This document shows, in pieces, positions 11,801 through 20,512 of a stretch of DNA of 64,000 nt. Position 1 is the first letter of the stretch. Each line of letters starts with the position of its first letter. Both the position numbers and the translations under genes were made by a program. Below the pieces are notes generated by a model. That model was not told where the DNA came from. It searched no databases and was given only the letters and a program-made list of their open reading frames with translations. Source of the stretch: Pseudomonas mandelii (GTDB taxonomy: Bacteria; Pseudomonadota; Gammaproteobacteria; Pseudomonadales; Pseudomonadaceae). The stretch lies in the NCBI RefSeq assembly GCF_900106065.1, contig NZ_LT629796.1, positions 6,977,659-7,041,658 on the forward strand, given 5' to 3'.

Positions 11801-14800
11801 TGTTGTGGCATCTTCGTTATCACCGCGCAGGTAGTCCCCGTGTGATGAACCCGACAAACCTTCCATGATGTCGAACCGCACCAGCGCCGAAGCCCCCGAA
11901 CCCGGCACCGGCGGAACATCGAAAAAGCGATCGGTGAAGTCGATGGTCACGCCCTGGGCGAGCCCCTTGAAGGTTGCCCAGTCATAGCCGGAGCCACCGA
12001 TATAGCGGTCACCCAGGCCGAGACTGCCGACCATGATGTCGTCGCCGCCCTCGCCGTTGAACTTGTCGTTTTCGCTAGCGCCGATGAACACATCGTGGCC
12101 GATTATCGGGTCGTTGCCGAGCGGGTCGAAGTTGTCGCCAGGTGCACCGTCCGACGTGCCCTTCTCGATCCAGTCGTCGCCTTCGTTACCCATGTCCTGT
12201 TCGTTGGCTTTGCTGCCCAGAATGAAGTCGTTGCCGTGGCCACCAATAGCCTCGGAGGCGTCCTCGCCGGTCACGATGAAGTCATTGCCGAACCCGCCGA
12301 TGATCAGGTTGACGCCATTGCCACCGTGCAGCACGTCGTTGCCGTCGCCCCCCTGGATGTTATCGTCGCCGCCGCGGTCAGTGATGATGTCGTCGCCGGC
12401 GCCACCGCGCAGTTGGTCGTTGCCGTCACCGCCTTCGATGACATCGTTGCCGCCGTCACCCCAGACCGTGTCATCGCCTTCACTGGCGATGAGGATGTCG
12501 GCATTGTTGGTGCCGCCCAGCACGATGTGCTGATCACCCGTGTACTTGATGTAGTTGGTGTCCGGTCCTGCGGTCAGCGGGTTGTCGCGGAACACGACCT
12601 GCTCGCCGTTCTCGCCAAGCGGATCAGCGTTGCCCAGGCCATCGTTGTACTGCTTGCTCTGGTCCCTTTCCAGATAGAAACCAGGGTCCGAGAACACCAG
12701 GCCCGGCAAGTGCGTAGCCGAGGTGTTGGCCATGATCAGCTTGGCGAACGAATTGCTTTCCAGTTCGGCATTCATCGACAGGCCAGCCGTACGCTCCAGA
12801 TAGTAGAAGCGGTCGCCGTCCTGCAGTTTTTCCAGCTGGTTCTCGAACACGAAGTTGAAGGTCGAGCCGAGCATGCCGCCGAACGGGGTTTTCTCTTCGG
12901 CCAGGCCGCCGATCCAGAGATCGATGGCATCTACGCCCGTGATCGTCACTCCCTTCAGATCGTCGGCAGTTCCCATCACCCCATCTTTGCCGGCCAGCGT
13001 GACGTTGGCCCAGGTACCGGTTCCGTTGAGGAAGTCCAAGCGGTCAGCCGGCGCATCATCACCACCAAATACCAGCGCCATGGCTGCAGCGCGTTTGGCT
13101 TCCAGTGTGGTCGCCTCCGTGATCGTGCTATGCGTGCCATAGGCTGCGATGAAGTTGATCAACGACTCTGGATGCTTGAGGTGCTGCACCAGGTCGACCC
13201 AGCTGATGTAAGGCTTGAGTTGGGTATCACCGGTTTGGCTGTAGATGTCGCGGCGGACCGCATTGAGCGAAGGAATCCCCACGTCGCGGCCACGGGCAAT
13301 GTTGATCGCTGGCAGGTCGAGCGGCAGGCCGAGCAGGTTGTTGCGCAGCGCCTCGGTGACGAACTCGTCGATTTCGTTACCGGCTTGCCGAGTCATCCCA
13401 CGCACGATCGCACTGGTCGCATCTTCGGGCGTCACGCCACTGGCGGCATACGCCAACGGGTTGAGGAACGCCGCGATCAGGCCGAGTTGCTGATCAGGAT
13501 CAGCGCTGTTCGGATCGCCGATCACGTTGAAGTCGACGTCGAAGCGATCGACGGTCTCGGTCAGCATCGAGTGGCCAAACCGGTACACGGTATGGGCGAA
13601 CTCGGCGACGATCGAGGCATCGAGGTCAACGTCATAGACCTGGGTCGGTGCAAAGAACAGGTCAACGTTGGGCTGGATGGTCCGCGCAAACTCCTCGAAC
13701 ACCAGGTGCTGATACTGCATCTCGGTGCCGAACTTGGCAGCCTGGAACAAGCGCTCGCCATTCCACACAAGCGCATCGATCTCAGCCTGGTTGGCGGGCA
13801 AAGCGCTCACCGGAGTGAGCAGCCACTCGTTGAGGAAGGCTACGTCACCCGAATCAAGCACGGTGTCCTTGGTCTGCGCGACCAGCCGATTATGCTCGGA
13901 GTGGAAGATTGCATGCACCGCGGTCAGGCCGATGTTCTCGTTGACCCGGCCGTCGCCAGCGATGTAATGCGCATCGAGCAACTCGTTGTCGTAGGCCAGG
14001 TTGGCCCCGGTCTGCGGATTGAACGGCACTGCGTTGCCAGTATCCGAATCCGCGTCAGGCACGAGCACGCCACCGCTGAACACCGGCGCTGCATTGTGGG
14101 CAATGTCGGCGAGGAACTGGTGACCGGTACGCACAGCGTTGGTCAGGCTAATGGGGTCAAGCGGATTGCCTTCGACAAGGACGTCATCAGCCGTGCCACC
14201 AAGACCGTCAGCGCCCTTCATCACGACCATCGGGAAGCCGTTCGGCCCCTTGATGAAATTGCCATAAGCGTCGGTCGCCAACAGCGGGGAGTTGTCGACG
14301 TCGGCGTCGGTAAGGCGGATACCCAGAATGTCGTTGGCCTGCGCCTTGACCACTTTCCAGGTCGCCATACCACCGATTTCGGTGTCGTCTGCGGTACCAA
14401 ACTTGCCATCCGCCCCCAGGTCACGGTTAGTGATCAATCTGCCGGTCGCGATGGGGCCGTTGTCGGTCAGCTCATAACCGCGCAGGAAAACCTGGTGTGA
14501 TGGGTGCGAGCTGTAGGTCTGGTTTTGATCCACGAATGGCGACGTGGTGTTGGTGTGCTCATGGATGTCGTCGGCCGTGCCGAGAACGCCATCCGCCCCG
14601 GGCAGGTTGGTCGCGCGGGTCAGCACCATGAAGTTGGTGTTGCCACCGGGCACATACAGCGGATCATCCGGTTGCAGCGGGATGAAGATCGTGCCCGAAC
14701 CGCCTTTGGTCACCAGGTCCAGACCGTGATCGAAGAACTGCCCGAAGAAGGTCATCCAGGCGTTGAACGGCGCGGACAACCCTGCGTCCGACGCGGTGTT

Positions 14801-17800
14801 CTCGAACAGGTACACATCATGGTCGTCGGCAGTACCGAACTGACCATCCATGCCGGGGCTGGCGACTATTCGAGTGCCATCCTTGAGCACGTCGTCGTTC
14901 CCCTCTGCGCCGAAGTTGAGCACACCGTCCGCACCCGGGTCGTAAGCAGTGGCATAGGCCGCCGGGTTGTTCGACGTCTGGTCGACGATCAGATTACTGA
15001 TTGTGCGCGGCTGCGAGTCAAACACAAAGCCGCTGTTCTGCTGATACGACGATCCCGGAATGGCCGGCGAGCCGGGGCCGAAGAAGCCGGCAGGAGCACC
15101 TTCCGCCGGATTGAAGACCGGATCGGTCAAGCGCGGGAAGGTGTTATCCGCGGCACCAAACTCGGTGTTGTTGATGCCGTTGAGGTTCATCAGGTTGTTG
15201 TTCGAGCCGTCGACCGCACGCAGGCCCAACGGCGCGCGGATATTCGGGATCAGCGAGAGTATGTCCTGACCGGCCGCATCAGCCTCGGCAATCTTGATCT
15301 GATCAAGGATGAAGTTGAGGTCGGAGCGGACCATGTTAAGGCCCTCGCCCCCCGCAGTGGCATTGACTACCGGTGTCTGCGCCGTCGGCACAACCGGCTC
15401 GCCGGGAGCCACCACATCAGTCGGTTGCGAGAACACCACTTCAGTCGTGCCGTGACCATCCTGGTAGATCGCTTTGACCCGCAGTGCCAGCCCGGCAAGA
15501 TCCGGCGAGACCTTGAACGTGGTGCCGTCGGCACTTTGGAACGCCAGGTCACCCGCTGGCAGCTGGATGATGTCTTCGAACACGCCGGTGCCGGGGTCGG
15601 CTTCGAACTGCCAATAGTAGGACACCGAGGCATTGTTGACGAAACCCTGCGGGTTACCCACCGTGATGTTGTCGGAATCGCGCACTCCGGCCATGCTCAC
15701 CGTCAATGTGTCGCCCACTGTGATCGCGCCGCCGTTTCCATCCGCGACGGTCGGTCTGCCCAACGGTTGTGCGTTCAGATCCGGCACCAGCACTTGCTGG
15801 GTATCGGCGAACTGCAGGCGTTCGATATGCAGCAAGGTATCGGTGCCGTCGCGACCCGCTTCGGTATCGGTCACTGTCCAGACATCGTCCGCCACATTGG
15901 CCGTGCCTCGGGTGTCACGCGTCACCACATACTCAGACTGAAGGCCGGAGAAAACGGCAGTGTCGAAAGCCGCCCCGCCTGTCGAAGTGCCGGGCAGGAT
16001 TTCTCGCACGGCCTTGAGCTGACCTGGGTTATAGGTGCCGTCGATCATGAACGGAATCATATCGACCATGCTGTCGAAGGTGGCGATTTCAGGGCCGGTA
16101 TGGTTGACGTCGTTGGGGCCATACACCGCAATTCTGACGTTGATCCATTTGTCGCCATCGATCAGGTCATCGCCACCACGCCCCTCGATCAGGTCACTGC
16201 CATTGCCACCGAGGATGATATTGCCCGTGGCAAAACCAGTGGTCGGCAAGCCGGCATCGGCCAGGAATTGCTCCAGTCCGCGAATCAACGCCACATTGGT
16301 CAGCGCACTGCCCGTGGTCCCGCCGTGGTCGGCAATCGTGACCGCATCAACATTATCGCCCTTGAGCACATCGCCAAATTGCGAACCGGACAAGCCTTCG
16401 ACCTCGGCAAAACGGTCGAGGATCGAGGTCGGTGAGGCACCGACCGGATTGAACGGCCCGTTGTTCTGGTTTGGCGCGTTGCCGTGTGGTTGCGCCAGCG
16501 TGGCCATGGTCAGGTCAACGGTCACACCGACCCTGTCATTTTTGTAGGTCACCCAGTCGAAACCGGACATGCCGTCCATATTGTCCTGGGCATCGCTGCC
16601 GACGAAGATGTCATCGCCACCCTCGCCGATCATTTCGTCGAAGCCACCACCACCGACAAAGATATCGTTGCCGATCACGTCGTCATTGAGCAACGGCGAG
16701 GCGTTATCGCCTGGCGCACCGTCCTGGGTACCGCTCTCGATCCAGTCATCACCTTCGTTGCCCGTAGCTGGCAGGTTGGTCTTGGCCCCGTGGATGAAAT
16801 CGTCACCCTGACCGCCGAAGGTGGTGCTGATGTCTTCGGTGGTGATGATGAAGTCCTGGCCATCGCCCCCCAGGATCAGGTTGCCGCCAACCAGCATGCT
16901 ACCGGCGACGATCACATCGTTACCGGCATTACCTTCCAGACGGTTGTCACCGAACGAGTCGGTGATGATGTCATCGCCCGCGCCGCCCAGTACCGCATCG
17001 TTGCCGGCGCCGCCTTCGAGGCGGTCGTTGCCACCGTCGCCGTAAAGGGTGTCATCGCCCTCACCGGAGACGATGATGTCATTGCCAGCGGTGCCACCCA
17101 GGACGACATGGTCTTCGCCGGTATATTGCAGATAATTACTGTCCGCCCCCACGGTGTCGGGGTTATCGCGGATCACCAGCGGCACGATTTCCACACCGTT
17201 GATCATGAGGCCGCCAGTTGGATCGGCGCTGCCCGCGCCAAGGCCAGTGAACTGATTGGCCTGATTCACTTCCAGGGTGTAAGTAGGCGTCAGGAACACG
17301 GTGTTCGACAGGTGTGTGACATCGGTGTTGAGCATGATCAGCTTGGCAAAGGAGTTGTTTTCCAACTCGGTGCCGAAGTTCAGGCCCGCGGTACGTGACA
17401 GATAGTAGAAGCGGTCGCCGTCCTGCAACGCCTCCATCTGGGTCTCAAACACGAAGTTGAACGACGAACCGAGCATACCGCCGAACGGCATCTTCTGCTC
17501 GGCGAGGCCACCGACCCAGAAGTCGATATCGTCGACGCCCGTGATCGTTACACCCGTCACGTCGTCGGCAGTACCCAGCAGCCCATCCTTGCCGGCCAGC
17601 GTTACGTTGCCATAGGCGCCGGTACTGTTGAGGAAGTCCAGGCGGTCAGCCGGCGCATCATCGCCACCGAATACCAGCGCCAGGGCTGCAGCGCGTTTGT
17701 CTGCCAGCGTGGTCGCCGCCGTAATCGTTTCATGCGTGCCATAGGCTGCGATGAAGTTGACCAACGACTCGGGGTGTTTGAGGTTGTCCGCGAAGTCTGC

Positions 17801-19819
17801 CCAACTGATGTACGGCTTGAGTTGGCTGTCGCCGGTTGATGAGTAGAACTCACGCCGCGCCTCATTCAAGGTCGGGATACCCGTGTCGCGACCACGCGCC
17901 AGATTCAAGGCCGGCAAATCGAGGGGCAGACCGAGCAGATTGTTGCGCAACGCTTCGGTGACGAACTCGTCGATCTCGTTGCCGAGCTGGCGGGTCACAC
18001 CGCGAATGATCGCCCCTGCCGCTTCGTCCGCAGTGGCCCCGCTGCCGGCGAACGCCAGCGGATTGAGGAAGGCCGCGATCAGACCCATTTGCGAATCCGG
18101 GTTGTTCGGGTCAGTGAGCAGCGGATTAAATTCGGGGTCGAAACGATCGACGGTCTCGGTCAACATCGAGTGACCGAAGCGATACACCACATGGGCGAAC
18201 TCGGCGAGGATGGCCGGGTTGATCGAGGTGTCATACCCGTTGGGGGCAAGGAATGCGTCAACCTGCGGCTGAATGGTCCGCGCGAACTCTTCGAAGACGA
18301 GGTGCTGGTACTGCATCTCGGTGCCGAACTTGGCGGCCTGGAACAGGCGTTCGCCGTCCCACACCAAGGCTGATATTTCGGCGAGTGTCGTAGGCATTGC
18401 GGCGACGTCGTCCACCAGCCACTCATTGAGAAACGCCAGATCGCCGGCGGCCAGGATGGTTTGCTTGGATTGCTGGACCAGGCGGTTGTGCTCGGAGTGG
18501 AACACATGGTGCACGGCGGTCAGGCCAATGTTTTCGTTCGCCCGGCCGTCGCCGGCAATGTAGTGGGCGTCGAGCAGTTCGTTGTCATAGGTCAGGTTGT
18601 TGCCGCCCGCACCCACGGGCTGCGCATTGCCGACATCGGCGTCGGCATCCGCTTGCAGAACCCCACCGACGACGACCGGCGCGGCATTGTGGGCGATGTC
18701 GTCGAGGAAACCATGTCCGGTGCTTACGGCGTTGGCCAGACTGATCGGCGCATCCCGGTTGCCTTCGACCAGTTGCGTGACGTCATCAGCCGTCCCGGCA
18801 ATACCGTCGGTACCGTTACTGGTGCGCATCACCACCTGCGGCATACCGTTCGGCCCCCGGATGAAGCTGCCATAGGCATCAGTCGCGAGCAACGGCACGT
18901 TGTGCACATCGAGGTCGGTCAGGTTGATGCCGAGAATGTCACGGGCCTGGGCTTTTACCACTGCCCAGGTCGCCATGCCGCCGCTTTCGCCGTCGCCATC
19001 ATCGGCCGTGCCGAATTTGCCATCAGCGCCGAGATCGCGGTTGGTAATCAAGCGCCCCGTTGCAATAGGGTCACCGGCCGCGTTGAGGACGTACTCACGC
19101 AGGAACACCTGGTGCGACGGGTGCGAGCTGTATGTTTGGCTCTGGTCTACGAACGGTGAGGTGGTGTTGGGCTGACCATCATCGGAAGTGCCGACAATTC
19201 CGTCCGCGCCGGCCGTACGCACTGCACGTGGCAGCACCATGAAGTTGGTCGGGCTGCCCGGCACAAACAACGGATCGTCCGGCTGCAGCGGAATAAACAC
19301 AACGTCGGTACTGCTCTTGCTGAGCAGATCAAGGCCGTGGTCGAAGAACTGGCCGAAGAAGGTCATCCACGAGTTGAAGCCGGCGGTCAGGCCGGCGTCC
19401 GGCGACTCGTTGGGGATGAAGAATACTTCCTTGTCGTCGGCCGTGCCGAACACGCCGTCCAGACCGGGGCTGATCACTGGGTCAGCACCACCGTTCGCAG
19501 CGACAGCGGCCGGGTTGTTGGCGGTCTGGTCGTTGATCAGGTTACTGATAATCCGTGGCTGCGGATCGACCACAGTCCCTGTCCCGGCGTACGACGCACG
19601 ATACGAAGCGTCAAGCAGGCGCAGGAAGGAATTGTCCGCAGCGCCAAATTCGCTTTGTCCGGCGACCAGGTTGTTGTAGCTGCCATCGACGGTTCGCAGG
19701 CCGTATGGCACCTGACTGTTGGGTAGCAAATCACTAAGGCTGGCGCCGTCGGCATGCGCTTCTGCGATGAAGATTTGCTTGAGAATGAACTCCAGGTCCG
19801 ACTTGTTGAAATTGGCCAT
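8834..19819 (-). CDS. Giant secreted double haem peroxidase with RTX repeats (MopA-like)
   Basis: The product has 3661 residues. It contains two complete animal-type (An_peroxidase) domains, about residues 1-900 and 1490-2420. Each has the distal His motif FGQFFDHGLDL (about 157 and 1696), the Arg/Glu motif GDGR-NENIGL followed by FHSEHNRL, and the proximal His motif YRFGHSMLTE (about 549 and 2080). Each is followed by GGxGxDxxx calcium-binding RTX repeats. Ig-like repeats follow (about 2900-3250), then a C-terminal block of RTX and VENLTYTG-type repeats, and a terminal segment typical of type I secretion substrates. There is no N-terminal signal peptide. A divergent type I secretion operon lies next door. 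The architecture matches what is known of MopA, the haem peroxidase linked to Mn(II) oxidation in Pseudomonas and alphaproteobacteria. GAGGG precedes the ATG. Confidence 0.9.
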   Translation of the reverse strand: MANFNKSDLEFILKQIFIAEAHADGASLSDLLPNSQVPYGLRTVDGSYNNLVAGQSEFGAADNSFLRLLDASYRASYAGTGTVVDPQPRIISNLINDQTANNPAAVAANGGADPVISPGLDGVFGTADDKEVFFIPNESPDAGLTAGFNSWMTFFGQFFDHGLDLLSKSSTDVVFIPLQPDDPLFVPGSPTNFMVLPRAVRTAGADGIVGTSDDGQPNTTSPFVDQSQTYSSHPSHQVFLREYVLNAAGDPIATGRLITNRDLGADGKFGTADDGDGESGGMATWAVVKAQARDILGINLTDLDVHNVPLLATDAYGSFIRGPNGMPQVVMRTSNGTDGIAGTADDVTQLVEGNRDAPISLANAVSTGHGFLDDIAHNAAPVVVGGVLQADADADVGNAQPVGAGGNNLTYDNELLDAHYIAGDGRANENIGLTAVHHVFHSEHNRLVQQSKQTILAAGDLAFLNEWLVDDVAAMPTTLAEISALVWDGERLFQAAKFGTEMQYQHLVFEEFARTIQPQVDAFLAPNGYDTSINPAILAEFAHVVYRFGHSMLTETVDRFDPEFNPLLTDPNNPDSQMGLIAAFLNPLAFAGSGATADEAAGAIIRGVTRQLGNEIDEFVTEALRNNLLGLPLDLPALNLARGRDTGIPTLNEARREFYSSTGDSQLKPYISWADFADNLKHPESLVNFIAAYGTHETITAATTLADKRAAALALVFGGDDAPADRLDFLNSTGAYGNVTLAGKDGLLGTADDVTGVTITGVDDIDFWVGGLAEQKMPFGGMLGSSFNFVFETQMEALQDGDRFYYLSRTAGLNFGTELENNSFAKLIMLNTDVTHLSNTVFLTPTYTLEVNQANQFTGLGAGSADPTGGLMINGVEIVPLVIRDNPDTVGADSNYLQYTGEDHVVLGGTAGNDIIVSGEGDDTLYGDGGNDRLEGGAGNDAVLGGAGDDIITDSFGDNRLEGNAGNDVIVAGSMLVGGNLILGGDGQDFIITTEDISTTFGGQGDDFIHGAKTNLPATGNEGDDWIESGTQDGAPGDNASPLLNDDVIGNDIFVGGGGFDEMIGEGGDDIFVGSDAQDNMDGMSGFDWVTYKNDRVGVTVDLTMATLAQPHGNAPNQNNGPFNPVGASPTSILDRFAEVEGLSGSQFGDVLKGDNVDAVTIADHGGTTGSALTNVALIRGLEQFLADAGLPTTGFATGNIILGGNGSDLIEGRGGDDLIDGDKWINVRIAVYGPNDVNHTGPEIATFDSMVDMIPFMIDGTYNPGQLKAVREILPGTSTGGAAFDTAVFSGLQSEYVVTRDTRGTANVADDVWTVTDTEAGRDGTDTLLHIERLQFADTQQVLVPDLNAQPLGRPTVADGNGGAITVGDTLTVSMAGVRDSDNITVGNPQGFVNNASVSYYWQFEADPGTGVFEDIIQLPAGDLAFQSADGTTFKVSPDLAGLALRVKAIYQDGHGTTEVVFSQPTDVVAPGEPVVPTAQTPVVNATAGGEGLNMVRSDLNFILDQIKIAEADAAGQDILSLIPNIRAPLGLRAVDGSNNNLMNLNGINNTEFGAADNTFPRLTDPVFNPAEGAPAGFFGPGSPAIPGSSYQQNSGFVFDSQPRTISNLIVDQTSNNPAAYATAYDPGADGVLNFGAEGNDDVLKDGTRIVASPGMDGQFGTADDHDVYLFENTASDAGLSAPFNAWMTFFGQFFDHGLDLVTKGGSGTIFIPLQPDDPLYVPGGNTNFMVLTRATNLPGADGVLGTADDIHEHTNTTSPFVDQNQTYSSHPSHQVFLRGYELTDNGPIATGRLITNRDLGADGKFGTADDTEIGGMATWKVVKAQANDILGIRLTDADVDNSPLLATDAYGNFIKGPNGFPMVVMKGADGLGGTADDVLVEGNPLDPISLTNAVRTGHQFLADIAHNAAPVFSGGVLVPDADSDTGNAVPFNPQTGANLAYDNELLDAHYIAGDGRVNENIGLTAVHAIFHSEHNRLVAQTKDTVLDSGDVAFLNEWLLTPVSALPANQAEIDALVWNGERLFQAAKFGTEMQYQHLVFEEFARTIQPNVDLFFAPTQVYDVDLDASIVAEFAHTVYRFGHSMLTETVDRFDVDFNVIGDPNSADPDQQLGLIAAFLNPLAYAASGVTPEDATSAIVRGMTRQAGNEIDEFVTEALRNNLLGLPLDLPAINIARGRDVGIPSLNAVRRDIYSQTGDTQLKPYISWVDLVQHLKHPESLINFIAAYGTHSTITEATTLEAKRAAAMALVFGGDDAPADRLDFLNGTGTWANVTLAGKDGVMGTADDLKGVTITGVDAIDLWIGGLAEEKTPFGGMLGSTFNFVFENQLEKLQDGDRFYYLERTAGLSMNAELESNSFAKLIMANTSATHLPGLVFSDPGFYLERDQSKQYNDGLGNADPLGENGEQVVFRDNPLTAGPDTNYIKYTGDQHIVLGGTNNADILIASEGDDTVWGDGGNDVIEGGDGNDQLRGGAGDDIITDRGGDDNIQGGDGNDVLHGGNGVNLIIGGFGNDFIVTGEDASEAIGGHGNDFILGSKANEQDMGNEGDDWIEKGTSDGAPGDNFDPLGNDPIIGHDVFIGASENDKFNGEGGDDIMVGSLGLGDRYIGGSGYDWATFKGLAQGVTIDFTDRFFDVPPVPGSGASALVRFDIMEGLSGSSHGDYLRGDNEDATTLPGAGATGSVLTNINLIDGLVDLLPAGATFFDGGNIILGGSGSDLIEGRGGDDIIDGDKWLNVRISVRENVDGTGEEIATFDSMEPLVPFMLNGTYNPGQLVIVREILTGNDSYDTALFSGNLGEYGIEIDGDTVIVTDSVAGRDGVDRLTGIERLQFADVAQSSGVGTAQNNDPSGHLAILDAATGVRDETPVAGQLLRVSDRAVHDADNQNGTNPTGAVTGGVAYYWQVETIAGTGVYDDITSLAAGEATRAIGTTYRVTDDVAGLNIRVRAVYQDAKGTLEIVDSSGNSTPTEGPTVTGLAVQNQLLTADPSSIIDLDGLSNPQFTYQWQANDGLGFVNIAGATGSTFALGQAQVDQEVRVVIGYVDAFGVAESVSSNILGPVENVNDAPTAGPTLTGLAVQNQVLTADPASIIDVDGLSNPQFTYQWQANNGSGFVNINGATGSTFALGQAQVGQAVRVVIGYVDDFGAAESVSSNTLGPVANANDAPTGALLISDTTPNQGQVLTALTGEIVDADGLGAFSFQWQQGVGVSFTDINGATAATFTPGAAQGNLQLRVIVRYTDGFGTLESVTSAATAAVTVLSGVVLQGNAFANTLTGTAGNDVLIGLGGSDTLNGLAGIDQLFGGTGNDILNGGDDNDVLNGEDGTDTLNGGLGADTMNGGAGNDTFVVDNVGDLVTEALGGGTDLVRTSLTSYQLGANVENLTYTGTANFTGTGNALANIITGGVGSDLLNGGAGADRLVGGAGNDTYVVDAALDVLVEVLGGGTDTVQTSLASYTLGANVENLTYTGVGNFVGNGNGLNNVITAGAGNDTLNGNDGNDQLFGGIGTDTLNGGNGDDSLDGGDGADVLNGGSGNDTLLGGDANDILLGGTGIDFIDGGIGNDTVTGGAGNDMMVASSGNDIFMFAAGFGADQIIGFDADAVGGQDRLDISAFGVTAATFAGIVIITDIGADTLISSAGPESIRLVGVADATTVTAADFILAT
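10060..10950 (-). repeat. Ig-like domain repeats inside the peroxidase gene
   Basis: Two near-identical 297-bp units (99 residues each, phase-aligned at about 10354 and 10651) encode the pattern GLAVQNQ-LTADP, QFTYQWQAN, GSTFALGQAQV and VVIGYVD. A more diverged third unit lies at about 10060-10350. The high DNA identity of the first two suggests recent duplication or gene conversion. Confidence 0.8.
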
Positions 19820-20512
19820 TTCGATTGCCCTCGATCTATATGGGAAAGGCTCGGGACGAATAAATCCTCCCGCGCCAAGTCACGTGCTGGCTTGCGCAGT
19901 TCGTTGGTTCAGTGTTTGGCGAGAGCAGGCGTGGGGCAGGCAAAGCCGTCCCCTGCGCCGGTGAATGCGCGCCTGGAATTCGCTGGATGAAATTGCTCGC
20001 TGAGCGTTTAGGCAGAGCGATTCCGAGCCACTGGTGGGCCATGGAATCGGGAAGTCGAAGCGAACTTCCTGAACAGCTCCGTCACGGTGCAACAGAACAA
20101 AATGATCGACATGCCGTGCTCCTTCAGGACCACCGTGCCCTGCACTTTCGAAGCGATGGCAAGATTCAGACGGGCGCCCTTGAACATGACTAAAGTTCTA
20201 TAGCAATGCGCTGTCAATATTACGACGTAAAAAAATATCATCGTCATTGGACATGCCAACTCACTGTTATTAAACGATATATAAATATTCATACGAACTA
20301 CTAGAGCGAAATGTTATTTCAAACTGTATCGCTAGAGAGACAAACGCCACCTACGCTGCTGCATGTGAACATAAAAATTTACGGAACTTTTCCAGGAACG
20401 CTATGGCTTGTGTCCGCGAGAAGCATTCGCAACTACATCTATGGTTTTTCACACATTTTCCTTGCTGCTTTTTGCCGCAAGCACACCCGGCTTTTCGGTG
20501 AGGGTCTATCAA
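19820..20512. promoter_or_regulatory. Divergent intergenic region, peroxidase / type I secretion
   Basis: A 693-bp gap without a convincing gene separates the peroxidase gene (leftward) from the secretion operon (rightward), so both promoters should lie here. The part from about 20195 to 20345 is strikingly AT-rich for this genome, with runs such as TAAAAAAATATCATC and ATATATAAATATTC. That is typical of promoters and of MvaT/H-NS-family binding regions. I could not assign a specific -35/-10 pair or operator. The leftward open frame at 20008-20292 lacks a ribosome site and recognisable sequence. Confidence 0.5.

Noticed and set aside
12095..16435. Very long plus-strand open frames (801 and 643 codons) opposite the giant peroxidase gene
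   Set aside because: They are antisense shadows created by high GC and repetitive codon use. They lack ribosome sites and recognisable domains, while the minus strand encodes clear peroxidase and RTX motifs.
20008..20292. Leftward 94-codon open frame in the divergent intergenic region
   Set aside because: It has no ribosome site and no recognisable sequence, and it runs through the AT-rich promoter area.
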